Shown here: positions 8,136 through 17,032 of the stretch, one piece after another
Layout of the letters: the number at the start of each line of letters is the position of its first letter
Position numbering within the stretch: the stretch's first letter is position 1
From: an uncultured Lachnospiraceae bacterium
Lineage (GTDB): Bacteria > Bacillota > Clostridia > Lachnospirales > Lachnospiraceae
Assembly (NCBI GenBank): GCA_934402055.1
Contig: CAKRTC010000001.1
Span: 124,001-188,000, forward strand
Direction of reading: 5' to 3'
Length of the DNA: 64,000 nucleotides
Program-made: the position numbers and the translations under genes
Notes under the pieces: generated by a model
What the model was told of the DNA's origin: nothing
The model's database searches: none
The model's input: the letters and a program-made list of their open reading frames with translations, nothing else

Positions 8136-10614
8136 AAAAATCATATTAATGCTGACTGCAGCCGTGCTTTGCTTAAGCGCGGCTTTTGTCGTGTATGCCG
8201 AGCCGACGGAAAAAGATCAGGAAGATGAACAGATAAGTACGGTACTGATAGGGGATACCGAGAGCAAGGGCAGCGTAAGCATGAATTTCAGCTATGGTTA
8301 TCGCGACATAGCAAAATGCGGACACAAGCTGCCGTTCAGCGTACATATAGACAATAGCTACAGCAAGGATATAGATGCAAGGCTTGTGATAGAAGCCGAA
8401 GGAAGCGTAGAGACGGGTATCGATACTTTTGAGGCAGCTGTTAACAGATACAGCTTTGATGTTCATATTCCTGCCGACGGGGAGGCCTCTGTCGATAATG
8501 TAATATCTATAGCAGAGGAAAATCCGGGACTGAATATCAGACTTTATGAAGGCGAAGAGGTACTTGCCGAGCTTAATGAGAATATAAGGATAAACTCAGC
8601 AGGTTCGGAGCTTCTTATAGGTATACTTTCCGATTCACCGGAGAAGCTTGAGTATTTTAACGGTGTGAGTGTGGCTCAGACAGCATTGAGAGCAAGGACT
8701 ATAGAATTGGATCCGGCAACGCTTCCTAAAAATGCGCTGGAGCTTGAACAGCTTGATATGATCATCATATCCGATTTTAGCATTGCAAGGACGGATGCCG
8801 AGCATATCGCAGCTATAGAGGAATGGACCGAAAACGGAGGAGTGCTGCTTATAGGAAGCGGACTTAATCCTCAGGCGGCAATGAGCTTCGGAGCCTACAG
8901 AGACAATTTTGAGATTAACGAGCGAGGAAAGCAAGCCATTGATATGGGCATGCAGTATTCGAAAAACGGACCGGACGGTGCGGTGCTTAAGCTTAACGTC
9001 TGTGATATCAGCATGACCGACGGAATAAGGGTCATGCAGGCCTCGGATATGGCTGCGCTTACGGTGGTGAACGGCACGAACGGAACCATAGGTTTTACAG
9101 CCTATGATCTCTGTGACATAAGCGATTTCTGTCAGCAGGAAATGAGCTTTACAGATGACCTGCTTACAGACATGCTGGGCTTTTCACGTATAGAGAGGAT
9201 GCTTAATTCATCAAGCAGCAGCCGTGAGGTATATGAAAAGACCGGAGATTTCATGGGTGTTACAAGCCCTGAGAGTATGCCGGGCACAGGCATTTATATT
9301 ACCTTTGCCTGCTTTTATCTTGTGTTTATCGCAGCTTTTCTGTATTTCGGACTCAGAAACAGGGGCCTTGAGATATATTATCAGATCTTTGTTGTGATCT
9401 CGGCCTTTGTCGGCGCATTTGCGGTATGGATGATGGGTGCGGGGATACGCTATGACGGTCTCAGTCTGGACTATGCCGCAGTGAGAGAGATTCAGGCCGA
9501 CAGTGTTTCCGAATCGGGATATATACGCCTGTTTTCTGCAGCATCAGACAGCTATGAACTTGGAATACCGGAAAATTATGAGATATATCCTATAGTCAGA
9601 TCGGCAGAGGATGATAATTCCCTGCTTAAGATAAGCAGCGCCAAGGCGTCTGAAAAGGAATCAAAGCTTATAGAATATATTTTCGGAAAAGAGGGAAAAA
9701 CAGTGAGAGCCGGAGGACTCGGTCCTTTTGCCGGTACGATGCTGGAATTTTCAACCTCCGAAGAGAGCATTGATAAGAACGGAAGCATCAATGCAAAGCT
9801 TCATTTTTATGATGAGAAGTTTAACGGCAGCATAGTCAATAACAGTAAATATGACATAGAAGATGCCGCACTCCTTGTATACGGAAAAATTGCGAAGATC
9901 GGACGTATCAAGGCAGGAGAAAGTATTGATGTAAGCCAGCTTGAGGCATTGTGTACGCCTATTTCGGATTCGTATTCGATAGCGGCATATGTTACCGGAC
10001 TTAAGGAGTCAGATAACAATATCTCGGATTATGCTGATGCTCTTAAGAAGACAAGATTCCTGAGTAATTACATACAAGCTTCTCTTGAGTCCTATTACAA
10101 GGGAATAAGACTTATAGGCTTTTCCGTCGGGGAGAATATATTTAAGGATATTACCGCCGATAAGCATGCCGATGTCAGCGGCACGCTGCTTAAATCTGTT
10201 AATACGGATGCGAGTTTCGCAGTCGGAAAAAACGTATGGAGGACAGCCTTAAGCTCTGATCCTGCAGCGGTAACGGGAGAATACGACACAGCCTCAAATA
10301 CTTCAAGAGGCTCTGTGGTCATAGAGTATAATCTCGGCAATGATGTAAATGTCAGAGAATTGTATTTTACAGCTCTTTCGGAGGAATTCGAAGGATCGGA
10401 ACTGTCTGCATTTACAGGGAAAATGTCGCTTTATAATTATATTACAGGAAGTTATGATGAGTTTGACGAGGCGGCAAGGTTCGGAGAGGTCGAGATAGCA
10501 CCTTATCTCTCACCGGCCAATACCTTGATGGTAAGATTTATGCCGGAGGAGAGTGCCATAGGCACGAACGGAGCCTTTCTGCCGGTTCCGAATATTATCG
10601 GAGAGGAGAAATGA
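8113..10614 (+). CDS. Large secreted/membrane protein of unknown function linked to an ABC exporter
   Basis: An 833-residue protein that I do not recognise as a named family. It has a signal peptide (residues 1 to about 30, ending VVYAEP), a beta-rich external region, then a segment with alternating hydrophobic strands (LLIGILSD, DMIIISDF, GGVLLIGSG) that looks like a class I glutamine-amidotransferase-like fold without an obvious catalytic Cys-His pair. Two hydrophobic helices lie near residues 390-445, followed by a second large domain of about 390 residues that ends without an anchor. ATG 8113 lies inside the kinase gene. The next gene, an ABC ATPase, starts one base after its stop. The gene order argues for an extracytoplasmic partner of the exporter, but no function can be assigned. 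Confidence 0.8.
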   Translation: MKISNVRKKIILMLTAAVLCLSAAFVVYAEPTEKDQEDEQISTVLIGDTESKGSVSMNFSYGYRDIAKCGHKLPFSVHIDNSYSKDIDARLVIEAEGSVETGIDTFEAAVNRYSFDVHIPADGEASVDNVISIAEENPGLNIRLYEGEEVLAELNENIRINSAGSELLIGILSDSPEKLEYFNGVSVAQTALRARTIELDPATLPKNALELEQLDMIIISDFSIARTDAEHIAAIEEWTENGGVLLIGSGLNPQAAMSFGAYRDNFEINERGKQAIDMGMQYSKNGPDGAVLKLNVCDISMTDGIRVMQASDMAALTVVNGTNGTIGFTAYDLCDISDFCQQEMSFTDDLLTDMLGFSRIERMLNSSSSSREVYEKTGDFMGVTSPESMPGTGIYITFACFYLVFIAAFLYFGLRNRGLEIYYQIFVVISAFVGAFAVWMMGAGIRYDGLSLDYAAVREIQADSVSESGYIRLFSAASDSYELGIPENYEIYPIVRSAEDDNSLLKISSAKASEKESKLIEYIFGKEGKTVRAGGLGPFAGTMLEFSTSEESIDKNGSINAKLHFYDEKFNGSIVNNSKYDIEDAALLVYGKIAKIGRIKAGESIDVSQLEALCTPISDSYSIAAYVTGLKESDNNISDYADALKKTRFLSNYIQASLESYYKGIRLIGFSVGENIFKDITADKHADVSGTLLKSVNTDASFAVGKNVWRTALSSDPAAVTGEYDTASNTSRGSVVIEYNLGNDVNVRELYFTALSEEFEGSELSAFTGKMSLYNYITGSYDEFDEAARFGEVEIAPYLSPANTLMVRFMPEESAIGTNGAFLPVPNIIGEEK

Positions 10615-10615
10615 T

Positions 10616-11581
10616 ATGCTTAAGCTTTCCGGTATAAGCAAGTTTTACGGACACTTCTGTGCACTCGATAAATTGAGTATGAACATAGATGAGGGAGCTC
10701 TCTACGGATTTATCGGACCTAACGGTGCGGGAAAGACTACGGCCATCAAGATCATGACAGGCATAATGTATCCGGACGAGGGAGAGGTCACTATAGACGG
10801 AATGTGTCTTGAGGATGAGCCTGAGATATATAAGAGCATGATAGGCTATGTTCCGGATTCCTTCGGCATGTACAGCAATATCAAGGTTCGTGAGTATATG
10901 CAGTTTTTTGCCGCCTGCTGCGGCAAGGACGGCATGGAAGCAGACAAGACAGCCGACAGACTGCTGGAATATGTCGAGCTTGATAATCGCAGAGACTATT
11001 ATGTCGAGGCACTTTCAAGAGGCATGAAGCAAAAGCTTGCATTGGCAAGAGCACTGATAAACGATCCCAGGATACTGATCATGGATGAGCCGACCTCCGG
11101 ACTTGATCCGAGAACGCGCTTTGAATTTAAGCAGATACTCGGAGAGCTTTCGGATAACGGTAAGACTATATTGATAAGCTCGCATATGCTTAACGATATT
11201 TCCGAGCTTTGTACCGATATAGGTATCATCGATCAGGGCAGCATAGTGATGTCGGGACGATTACAGGAGGTAATGAGGCTTGTTACCTCGGAAAACCCGA
11301 TAATCATATCCATGGCAGGCAAAATAACCCAGGCTATACGTTTTCTTAAGGAGGATGATTCCGTCAAGTCGATGACCATTAAGGGCAGTGATATTATGAT
11401 CAATTTCTTCGGTAATAAAAAGGAGGAAGCGGAGCTCTTAAAGAGGATGATAGAAGCAGGACTTCCTGTGCGAAGTTTTTCAAGAGAAAAAGGTTCACTG
11501 GAATCTATATTCATGCAGCTTACGGGACACGGAGAGGAGCATGTGACATCAAGCTATGATGCGACTGAATCCCATAATTAA
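10616..11581 (+). CDS. ABC transporter ATP-binding protein (ABC-2 exporter type)
   Basis: A 321-residue ATPase with Walker A (GPNGAGKTTAIKI), a Q-loop region (IGYVPDSFGMYSNIKV), an ABC signature in the variant form LSRGMKQKLALARAL, Walker B (RILIMDEPTSGLDP) and switch His (LISSHMLNDI). The C-terminal 100 residues are an accessory domain typical of multidrug/NatA/Ccm-like exporters. It begins one base after the preceding membrane protein and its end overlaps the permease by 26 bases, so the three form one unit. Energises export or membrane-lateral movement of an unknown substrate. Confidence 0.92.
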   Translation: MLKLSGISKFYGHFCALDKLSMNIDEGALYGFIGPNGAGKTTAIKIMTGIMYPDEGEVTIDGMCLEDEPEIYKSMIGYVPDSFGMYSNIKVREYMQFFAACCGKDGMEADKTADRLLEYVELDNRRDYYVEALSRGMKQKLALARALINDPRILIMDEPTSGLDPRTRFEFKQILGELSDNGKTILISSHMLNDISELCTDIGIIDQGSIVMSGRLQEVMRLVTSENPIIISMAGKITQAIRFLKEDDSVKSMTIKGSDIMINFFGNKKEEAELLKRMIEAGLPVRSFSREKGSLESIFMQLTGHGEEHVTSSYDATESHN

Positions 11582-12467
11582 AAGAGAAATAGAGATAAAA
11601 AACCGAAGCCTTACACTGCCGGTGGCAATCACTGTCATAAATGCGGTGCTGTTCGGAATAGGCATAGCCGGAACGTCTGCCGAGGTGCTGCAGATGAGAA
11701 CGAGCTATACGCTTGACTACGGCGCATTTTTAAAGATTTATGTGGCTGTGATACTCATGCAGTTTGTGATGATAATGTTTACGGCTCCGGTGCTTACGGC
11801 GGATGTGATAGCAGGAGAACGAGAGAGGGGAACCTTTGATCTGCTGCTTACAACCAAGCTTACCGCAGGAGAGATAGTTGCGGAAAAACTGATATCCGCT
11901 TATATAAATATGGCAATGATAGTGATATCCGGACTTCCGGCGATGCTGATACCGCTTATGTTCGGAGGCGTTCATATACAGAGCACTATAGTAATGCTGA
12001 TTATACTGCTTATAGAAGCGTTCATGATAATGTCTGTAGGTATGCTGGTAAGCTGTTATTGCAGGTCTTCGGTAAAAAGTATCGTTATCTCATATGCCTT
12101 TATGATCGCTCTGACGGCAGGACCGATAGTACTGGGAGGACTTGCCGGATTGTTCTCCTCGGACGGAGGAAACAGGCTGATCTATCTGACTGTTATCGAT
12201 CCGCTGCTTCCTGTAGTTACGCTTCTGTCAGCCCAGATAGGCGAGGGAAGTGCGATACCGGAAGCTGTGTACAGAATGCTTAACGGTTCACCGGATGCGG
12301 CATTTACAGAACATGCGGTACTTATAGGCCTGATGGTACAGGCTGCCATCGCTTTTGCCTGCATAGTGCTTGCGGTCATACATATCATGCCGCACAAAAA
12401 CTTAAGGACTGCGGCAGGAGAGATAGAGCTGGTACATAAATTGATCCAAGGAAAGAAGAGCAGTTGA
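11556..12467 (+). CDS. ABC-2 type permease
   Basis: A 303-residue membrane protein with about six helices. The region TAPVLTADVIAGERERGTFDLLLTTKL is the classic ABC-2 coupling segment that contacts the ATPase (GERE-x-G-T-x-D-L-L). Two close ATGs (11556 and 11559) lie within the ATPase gene, so translation is coupled. It is the last gene of the string that begins with the VanR-like regulator; a murG promoter follows directly. The substrate is unknown. Confidence 0.88.
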   Translation: MMRLNPIIKREIEIKNRSLTLPVAITVINAVLFGIGIAGTSAEVLQMRTSYTLDYGAFLKIYVAVILMQFVMIMFTAPVLTADVIAGERERGTFDLLLTTKLTAGEIVAEKLISAYINMAMIVISGLPAMLIPLMFGGVHIQSTIVMLIILLIEAFMIMSVGMLVSCYCRSSVKSIVISYAFMIALTAGPIVLGGLAGLFSSDGGNRLIYLTVIDPLLPVVTLLSAQIGEGSAIPEAVYRMLNGSPDAAFTEHAVLIGLMVQAAIAFACIVLAVIHIMPHKNLRTAAGEIELVHKLIQGKKSS

Positions 12468-12492
12468 AAAACACGTAGGCTGCATATAAAAT
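12464..12492 (+). promoter_or_regulatory. Candidate promoter placing transcription start at the murG start codon
   Basis: TTGAAA at 12464-12469 and TAAAAT at 12487-12492 have a 17-base spacer. Initiation 6-10 bases past the -10 box would fall at 12498-12502, that is at or within four bases of the murG ATG at 12502. No Shine-Dalgarno precedes that ATG. Confidence 0.45.
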
Positions 12493-12501
12493 ATTAAAAC
12501 T

Positions 12502-13566
12502 ATGAAGAAGATTATACTTACAGGAGGCGGTACTGCGGGACATGTAACTCCCAATCTTGCACTGCTTCCGAAATTAAGGGAAAAGAATTATGAGGTGCTC
12601 TATATCGGCGGCAAACGCGGTATGGAAGCCGATATGGTGAAAAAAGCCGGGGTAAACTACAGAGGTATATCTACAGGTAAGCTCCGCAGATATTTCGATC
12701 TTAAGAACTTTACGGATCCGTTCAGAGTGATCAAGGGCTTCTTTGATGCAAAGAGCATCATTAAGGAATACAAGCCGGATGTGATCTTTTCAAAGGGCGG
12801 GTTTGTTGCGGTGCCGGTGACTATAGCTGCGTGGATGTGCCGTGTGCCTGTTATCGCGCATGAGTCGGATATGACACCGGGGCTTGCCAATAAGATCGCA
12901 GCGCCGTTTGCAAAGAGGATCTGCTGCAATTTTCCGGAAACAATGGAGCTGCTGCCAAGATCCAAGGCAGTGCTGAGCGGTTCGCCGATCAGAGCCGAGC
13001 TACTGACAGGAAGCCGCGAAGAGGGGCTTAAGACTGTAGGCTTTGACGGCAGCAAGCCGATACTGCTTATAATAGGCGGTTCGCTCGGAGCTCAGCATAT
13101 CAATGAAGCTGTAAGGCGGATACTTACAGAGCTCCTCAAGGATTTTGATATCATTCATATATGCGGCAAGGGAAATGTCGACAGTACAAAATCCGACATC
13201 CCGGGATACAGACAGTATGAATTTGTCGGAGCGGAGCTTAAGGATATGTTTGCGGCGGCAGATATATTTATATCCAGGGCAGGTGCCAATGCGATATGTG
13301 AACTGCTTGCGCTCAAGAAGCCTAATCTGCTCATACCTTTGTCTGCTGCGGCAAGCAGGGGAGACCAGATATTAAATGCCGAGTCATTTGAAAAGCAGGG
13401 CTTCTCCATGGTGCTAAAAGAAGAAAATATGAGTGACGACAGTCTCCTTGCTTCGGTAAGAAAGCTTTGGACAGATAAGGAACGCTACATAGAGGCAATG
13501 AAGGCTTCGAAGCTTAGTGACGGAGTCGGTATTATTATAGACGAGATAGAGAAAACAGCAAAATGA
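12502..13566 (+). CDS. murG: UDP-N-acetylglucosamine-undecaprenyl-PP-MurNAc-pentapeptide GlcNAc transferase
   Basis: MurG adds GlcNAc to lipid I to make lipid II on the cytoplasmic face of the membrane. The N-terminal GGGTAGHVTPNLAL block (GGTGGH type), the HESDMTPGLANKIAA block and the UDP-GlcNAc-binding C-terminal part (IIGGSLGAQHINEAV; FISRAGANAICELLALKKPNLLIP) are all present in 354 residues. The HESDMTPG form differs from the HEQN form in E. coli but is common in Firmicutes. No Shine-Dalgarno is visible before ATG 12502. It overlaps the ECF ATPase gene by four bases (ATGA), so it leads the murG-ecf-truA string. It is separated from other mur genes; murC lies 22 kb downstream. Confidence 0.95.
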   Translation: MKKIILTGGGTAGHVTPNLALLPKLREKNYEVLYIGGKRGMEADMVKKAGVNYRGISTGKLRRYFDLKNFTDPFRVIKGFFDAKSIIKEYKPDVIFSKGGFVAVPVTIAAWMCRVPVIAHESDMTPGLANKIAAPFAKRICCNFPETMELLPRSKAVLSGSPIRAELLTGSREEGLKTVGFDGSKPILLIIGGSLGAQHINEAVRRILTELLKDFDIIHICGKGNVDSTKSDIPGYRQYEFVGAELKDMFAAADIFISRAGANAICELLALKKPNLLIPLSAAASRGDQILNAESFEKQGFSMVLKEENMSDDSLLASVRKLWTDKERYIEAMKASKLSDGVGIIIDEIEKTAK

Positions 13567-14444
13567 ATATAATCGAGGCGGCACGTGTTATATATAAGTA
13601 CACCGTGCATGACGAGGCCGACAATATAATAGAGACACAGACGGCACTTTCCGAGCTTAATGTAGGCATCGAGAAGGGCTCCTTTGTGTGTGTGCTGGGA
13701 CATAACGGATCCGGTAAGTCTACCTTTGCCAAGCTTATCAATGCACTGAATCTGCCGGATGAGGGCACTGTGGTCGTATCGGGCATGAACACCCGTGACA
13801 GCGAACATATACTTGATATCAGAAAACAGGCCGGAATGGTATTTCAGAACCCGGATAATCAGATAGTTGCCAACGTCGTTGAAGAGGATGTTGCCTTCGG
13901 ACCGGAGAATCTCGGAGTGCCCACAGATGAGATATTGCAGAGAGTTGACAATGTCATAGACAGACTGGAGATCGGAGCGGTAAGGACCAAGTCACCGAAC
14001 AGACTCTCCGGAGGACAAAAGCAGCGTGTTGCCATAGCGGGAATAATGGCTATGAAGCCGGAATGCATCATACTTGATGAGCCGACTGCCATGCTTGATC
14101 CGTCGGGACGCAGCTACGTGCTTGAGGCTGTTCACGATCTTAACAAAAAGGAAGGCATAACCATAGTGCTGATCACTCATTATATGGAGGAAGCCGTGGA
14201 TGCCGACAGACTTATAGTAATGGAGCACGGCGAGATCGCCAGGGACAGTGCGGGAAGAGCTCTTGACGGAACACCCAAGGAACTTTTCTCAAGACCTGAG
14301 GAGCTGAAAAAGCATTCACTTGCACTGCCGGTAGTAACCGAGCTTGCCTACAGACTTAAGCAGCACGGACTGGATATACCGGACGGAATACTTTCAACCA
14401 AGGAACTGATCGACCGTCTCAAGGAGCTTAAAGCAGATGCTTAG
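13563..14444 (+). CDS. ecfA1: Energy-coupling factor transporter ATPase A1
   Basis: A 293-residue ATPase of the ECF vitamin uptake module. Walker A is GHNGSGKSTFAKL, Q loop GMVFQNPDNQIVANVVEEDV, signature NRLSGGQKQRVAIAGIMAM, Walker B CIILDEPTAMLDP, switch His LITHYMEEA. The FQNPDNQIVA-x-VVEEDVAFGPENLG stretch is diagnostic of EcfA1 rather than EcfA2. It pairs with EcfA2 and EcfT to power substrate-specific S components that are not encoded here. It overlaps murG by four bases and ecfT by eight. Confidence 0.95.
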   Translation: MNIIEAARVIYKYTVHDEADNIIETQTALSELNVGIEKGSFVCVLGHNGSGKSTFAKLINALNLPDEGTVVVSGMNTRDSEHILDIRKQAGMVFQNPDNQIVANVVEEDVAFGPENLGVPTDEILQRVDNVIDRLEIGAVRTKSPNRLSGGQKQRVAIAGIMAMKPECIILDEPTAMLDPSGRSYVLEAVHDLNKKEGITIVLITHYMEEAVDADRLIVMEHGEIARDSAGRALDGTPKELFSRPEELKKHSLALPVVTELAYRLKQHGLDIPDGILSTKELIDRLKELKADA

Positions 14445-15234
14445 AGATATTACACTCGGACAATATTACCCTGTGGATTCATGCATTCATCGCCTGGATC
14501 CGAGAACGAAGCTTTTCGGAACCTTCGTTTTCTTGGTGTCGCTATTTGTGACCTCATCGGTACCGGGGTATCTGCTTGCGAGCCTTGCGCTTATCTGCTG
14601 CATACGTTTAAGCCGTGTACCCATAAGCTTCATGACCAGAGGACTTAAGGCTGTCTTTGTCCTGCTTCTGATATCGGTTTCCTTCAATATGTTTTTTACG
14701 GGAGAGACTGTTATCTTCAGACTTGGTTTTCTGCGAATCACAAAGGAAGGACTTAAGCTTGCGGGATTTATGGCTCTAAGGCTTGTGTATCTTGTTATAG
14801 GATCATCAGTTATGACTCTGACCACGACACCTACTCAGCTTACGGACGGACTCGAGAAGTCGCTGGGATTTCTTAATCGTTTTAAGGTGCCTGTTCACGA
14901 CATTGCAATGATGATGTCTATCGCACTCCGTTTTATACCGATACTTACGGATGAGACAGATAAGATAATAAGAGCACAGAAGGCAAGAGGTGCCGACTTT
15001 GAATCCGGAAATTTAATAAGGAGAGCCAAGGCTATGGTGCCTATACTGGTTCCCTTGTTTATTGCCGCATTCAGACGCGCCTCGGATCTTGCACTTGCCA
15101 TGGAAGCACGCTGTTACCACGGCGGTGCCGGACGTACAAAGATGAAGCCACTTAAATATGCGAGACGAGACAGGATCGCCTATGTGATAATGACGGTTTA
15201 TTTTATTCTGATGTTCGCAACGAGGTTTATTTAA
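14437..15234 (+). CDS. ecfT: Energy-coupling factor transporter transmembrane protein EcfT
   Basis: A 265-residue scaffold protein with five or six helices. The cytoplasmic coupling region carries the two Ala-Arg-x motifs that bind the ATPases: RAQKARGADFESG and AMEARCYHGG. The second is ARC rather than the usual ARG, a variant seen in the family. The gene lies between ecfA1 and ecfA2, overlapping the first by eight bases and the second by one (TAATG). This A1-T-A2 order differs from the common A1-A2-T. Confidence 0.94.
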   Translation: MLRDITLGQYYPVDSCIHRLDPRTKLFGTFVFLVSLFVTSSVPGYLLASLALICCIRLSRVPISFMTRGLKAVFVLLLISVSFNMFFTGETVIFRLGFLRITKEGLKLAGFMALRLVYLVIGSSVMTLTTTPTQLTDGLEKSLGFLNRFKVPVHDIAMMMSIALRFIPILTDETDKIIRAQKARGADFESGNLIRRAKAMVPILVPLFIAAFRRASDLALAMEARCYHGGAGRTKMKPLKYARRDRIAYVIMTVYFILMFATRFI

Positions 15235-16085
15235 TGAGTATAGAGCTTAAAAACCTTACACATATATATAATCAGGGAACGGCCATGGAGTCGGTTGCGG
15301 TCAGAAATGTCAGCTGTACGATCGATGACGGCAGCTTTGTCGGGCTGATAGGTCATACCGGATCAGGTAAGTCTACTCTGATACAGCATTTAAACGGTCT
15401 TGAGGTACCGACATCGGGTACGGTGCTTTATAACGGTGAGGATATATTTGCACAGGGCTATGATCTTAAGCATTTAAGGGGCAAGGTTGGACTTGTATTC
15501 CAATATCCGGAGTACCAGCTCTTTGAGGAGACTGTACTTAAGGATGTGTGCTTCGGCCCGAAGAATATGGGACTGTCGCAGGAGGAATGTGAGAATAGAG
15601 CACGTAAGGCTTTGAATTCACTTGGACTCGATGAAAGCTATTACGGAAGAAGTCCTTTTGAGCTCTCGGGAGGCGAAAAACGTCGCGCAGCACTTGCGGG
15701 CATACTGGCTATGGAACCGGAGGTGCTGGTGCTTGATGAACCTACTGCGGGACTGGATCCTCAGGCAAGGCAGGAAATGCTCGATCTTGTAAAAAAACTT
15801 CATGATGAGAGAGGCATAACAGTGGTGCTTGTTTCTCACAGTATGGATGATGTTGCGGAATACGCGGACAAGATACTCGTTATGAATAATGCCGAGCTCA
15901 AATTTTACGATACTCCCAAGGAAGTATTTAAGCACAGCAAAGAGCTTATGAGTTTCGGTCTCTCAATTCCGGAGATAACGAAGATAGCCCATGAACTAAA
16001 TGCGGCAGGCATAGATATACCGACAGACATATCTACCATAGAAGAAGCAACAGAAGCAATACTTAAGTATTTCAAAAAAGCTTAA
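15234..16085 (+). CDS. ecfA2: Energy-coupling factor transporter ATPase A2
   Basis: A 283-residue ATPase: Walker A GHTGSGKSTLIQH, Q loop GLVFQYPEYQLFEETVLKDV, signature FELSGGEKRRAALAGILAM, Walker B VLVLDEPTAGLDP and switch His LVSHSMDD. The GHTGSGKSTL Walker A and FQYPEYQLFEETV Q loop identify it as EcfA2. It follows ecfT with a one-base overlap and is ten bases before truA. Confidence 0.95.
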   Translation: MSIELKNLTHIYNQGTAMESVAVRNVSCTIDDGSFVGLIGHTGSGKSTLIQHLNGLEVPTSGTVLYNGEDIFAQGYDLKHLRGKVGLVFQYPEYQLFEETVLKDVCFGPKNMGLSQEECENRARKALNSLGLDESYYGRSPFELSGGEKRRAALAGILAMEPEVLVLDEPTAGLDPQARQEMLDLVKKLHDERGITVVLVSHSMDDVAEYADKILVMNNAELKFYDTPKEVFKHSKELMSFGLSIPEITKIAHELNAAGIDIPTDISTIEEATEAILKYFKKA

Positions 16086-16095
16086 AAAATACGGC

Positions 16096-16881
16096 ATGCG
16101 CAGAATAAAACTTACAATTGCATATGACGGCACAAACTATTGCGGCTTTCAGGTACAGCCGGAGCTTCCTACCATTGAAGGAGAACTTAACAGAGCACTC
16201 GGTGAACTTACGGGAGAACATATAGAGGTAATAGGAGCAAGCCGTACCGACAGCGGAGTGCATGCCTATGGTAATGTCGCAGTATTCGATACGGCTTCAA
16301 GTATACCCGCTGACAGATTTCCGCTTGCAATAGTCAGCTTTCTTCCTGAAGATATAAGGGTAGTCGGCTCTGAGGAGGTGTCTGCCGAATGGCATCCCCG
16401 TAAATGTGACTGCATCAAGACCTATGAATACAGTTTTGACTGCGGCAGAGTCGAAGATCCGAAGCAGCGTCTGTACACATCCTTTTCCAAGCGTGTACCG
16501 GATATAGGACTGATGCGTGAGGCGGCAGCCTATCTTATAGGGGAGCATGATTTTACTTCCTTTGCCAATCCTTCCTCTCAGATACTTAAGGAAGGGGGCA
16601 GTGCGGTAAGAAACATATACTCTATAGAGATAGTTTCGCAGCCGCAGAATGAATATGGGATCATTGGTCCGGCTAATACGACTGTTATCATACGGATCAC
16701 CGGAAACGGATTTCTGTATAATATGGTGCGTATTATTGCGGGAACTTTAATGAATGTAGGAACCGGCTTATGGGAGCCTGAGAGGGTAAAGACGGCACTT
16801 GATGCACATGACCGCACCAAAGCGGGGCCAACAGCAGAAGCAAGAGGGCTTACATTGGTAGGAATTAACTATAATACTTAG
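16096..16881 (+). CDS. truA: tRNA pseudouridine(38-40) synthase
   Basis: TruA converts uridines 38-40 of the anticodon arm to pseudouridine. The 261-residue protein shows IAYDGTNYCGFQVQP at the N-terminus, the catalytic Asp52 in GASRTDSGVHAYG, and the C-terminal GNGFLYNMVRIIAGTL block. It is in its usual company before rplM and rpsI, but a strong promoter separates it from them. No convincing Shine-Dalgarno precedes the ATG, which comes ten bases after the ecfA2 stop. Confidence 0.95.
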   Translation: MRRIKLTIAYDGTNYCGFQVQPELPTIEGELNRALGELTGEHIEVIGASRTDSGVHAYGNVAVFDTASSIPADRFPLAIVSFLPEDIRVVGSEEVSAEWHPRKCDCIKTYEYSFDCGRVEDPKQRLYTSFSKRVPDIGLMREAAAYLIGEHDFTSFANPSSQILKEGGSAVRNIYSIEIVSQPQNEYGIIGPANTTVIIRITGNGFLYNMVRIIAGTLMNVGTGLWEPERVKTALDAHDRTKAGPTAEARGLTLVGINYNT

Positions 16882-16900
16882 TAAAAAGTCCAAATTCGGC

Positions 16901-16929
16901 TTGACACGGAACGGCTCGAAACGTATAAT
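16901..16929 (+). promoter_or_regulatory. Strong sigma-A promoter for rplM-rpsI
   Basis: Consensus TTGACA (16901-16906) and TATAAT (16924-16929) with a 17-base spacer. It lies 20 bases after truA stops. Transcription should start near 16936, giving a leader of about 100 bases before rplM. Confidence 0.9.
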
Positions 16930-16935
16930 ACAAGG

Positions 16936-16998
16936 GCTGTTTCATAGAAACGGCAATTTTTTAATGCTGAAACCATTAGCCCCGGCATGAAGCATTAA
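16936..16998 (+). ncRNA. Structured rplM leader, possible L13-type autoregulatory element
   Basis: Two helices are visible. The first, GCTGTTTC (16936-16943) with GAAACGGC (16947-16954), is directly followed by AATTTTTT, so it resembles an intrinsic terminator or attenuator at the very start of the transcript. The second, TTAATGCT (16961-16968) with AGCATTAA (16991-16998), is a perfect 8-bp pairing just upstream of the ribosome-binding region. Leaders before rplM in Firmicutes are known as L13 leaders; whether this matches that family was not tested. Confidence 0.5.
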
Positions 16999-17032
16999 AC
17001 TAATAAAATTATTTTATATTAGGAGGGTAACC

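Noticed and set aside
7407..8144. 245-codon - strand frame opposite the sensor kinase
   Set aside because: Shadow of the kinase HisKA/HATPase region, which has all its motifs on the + strand.
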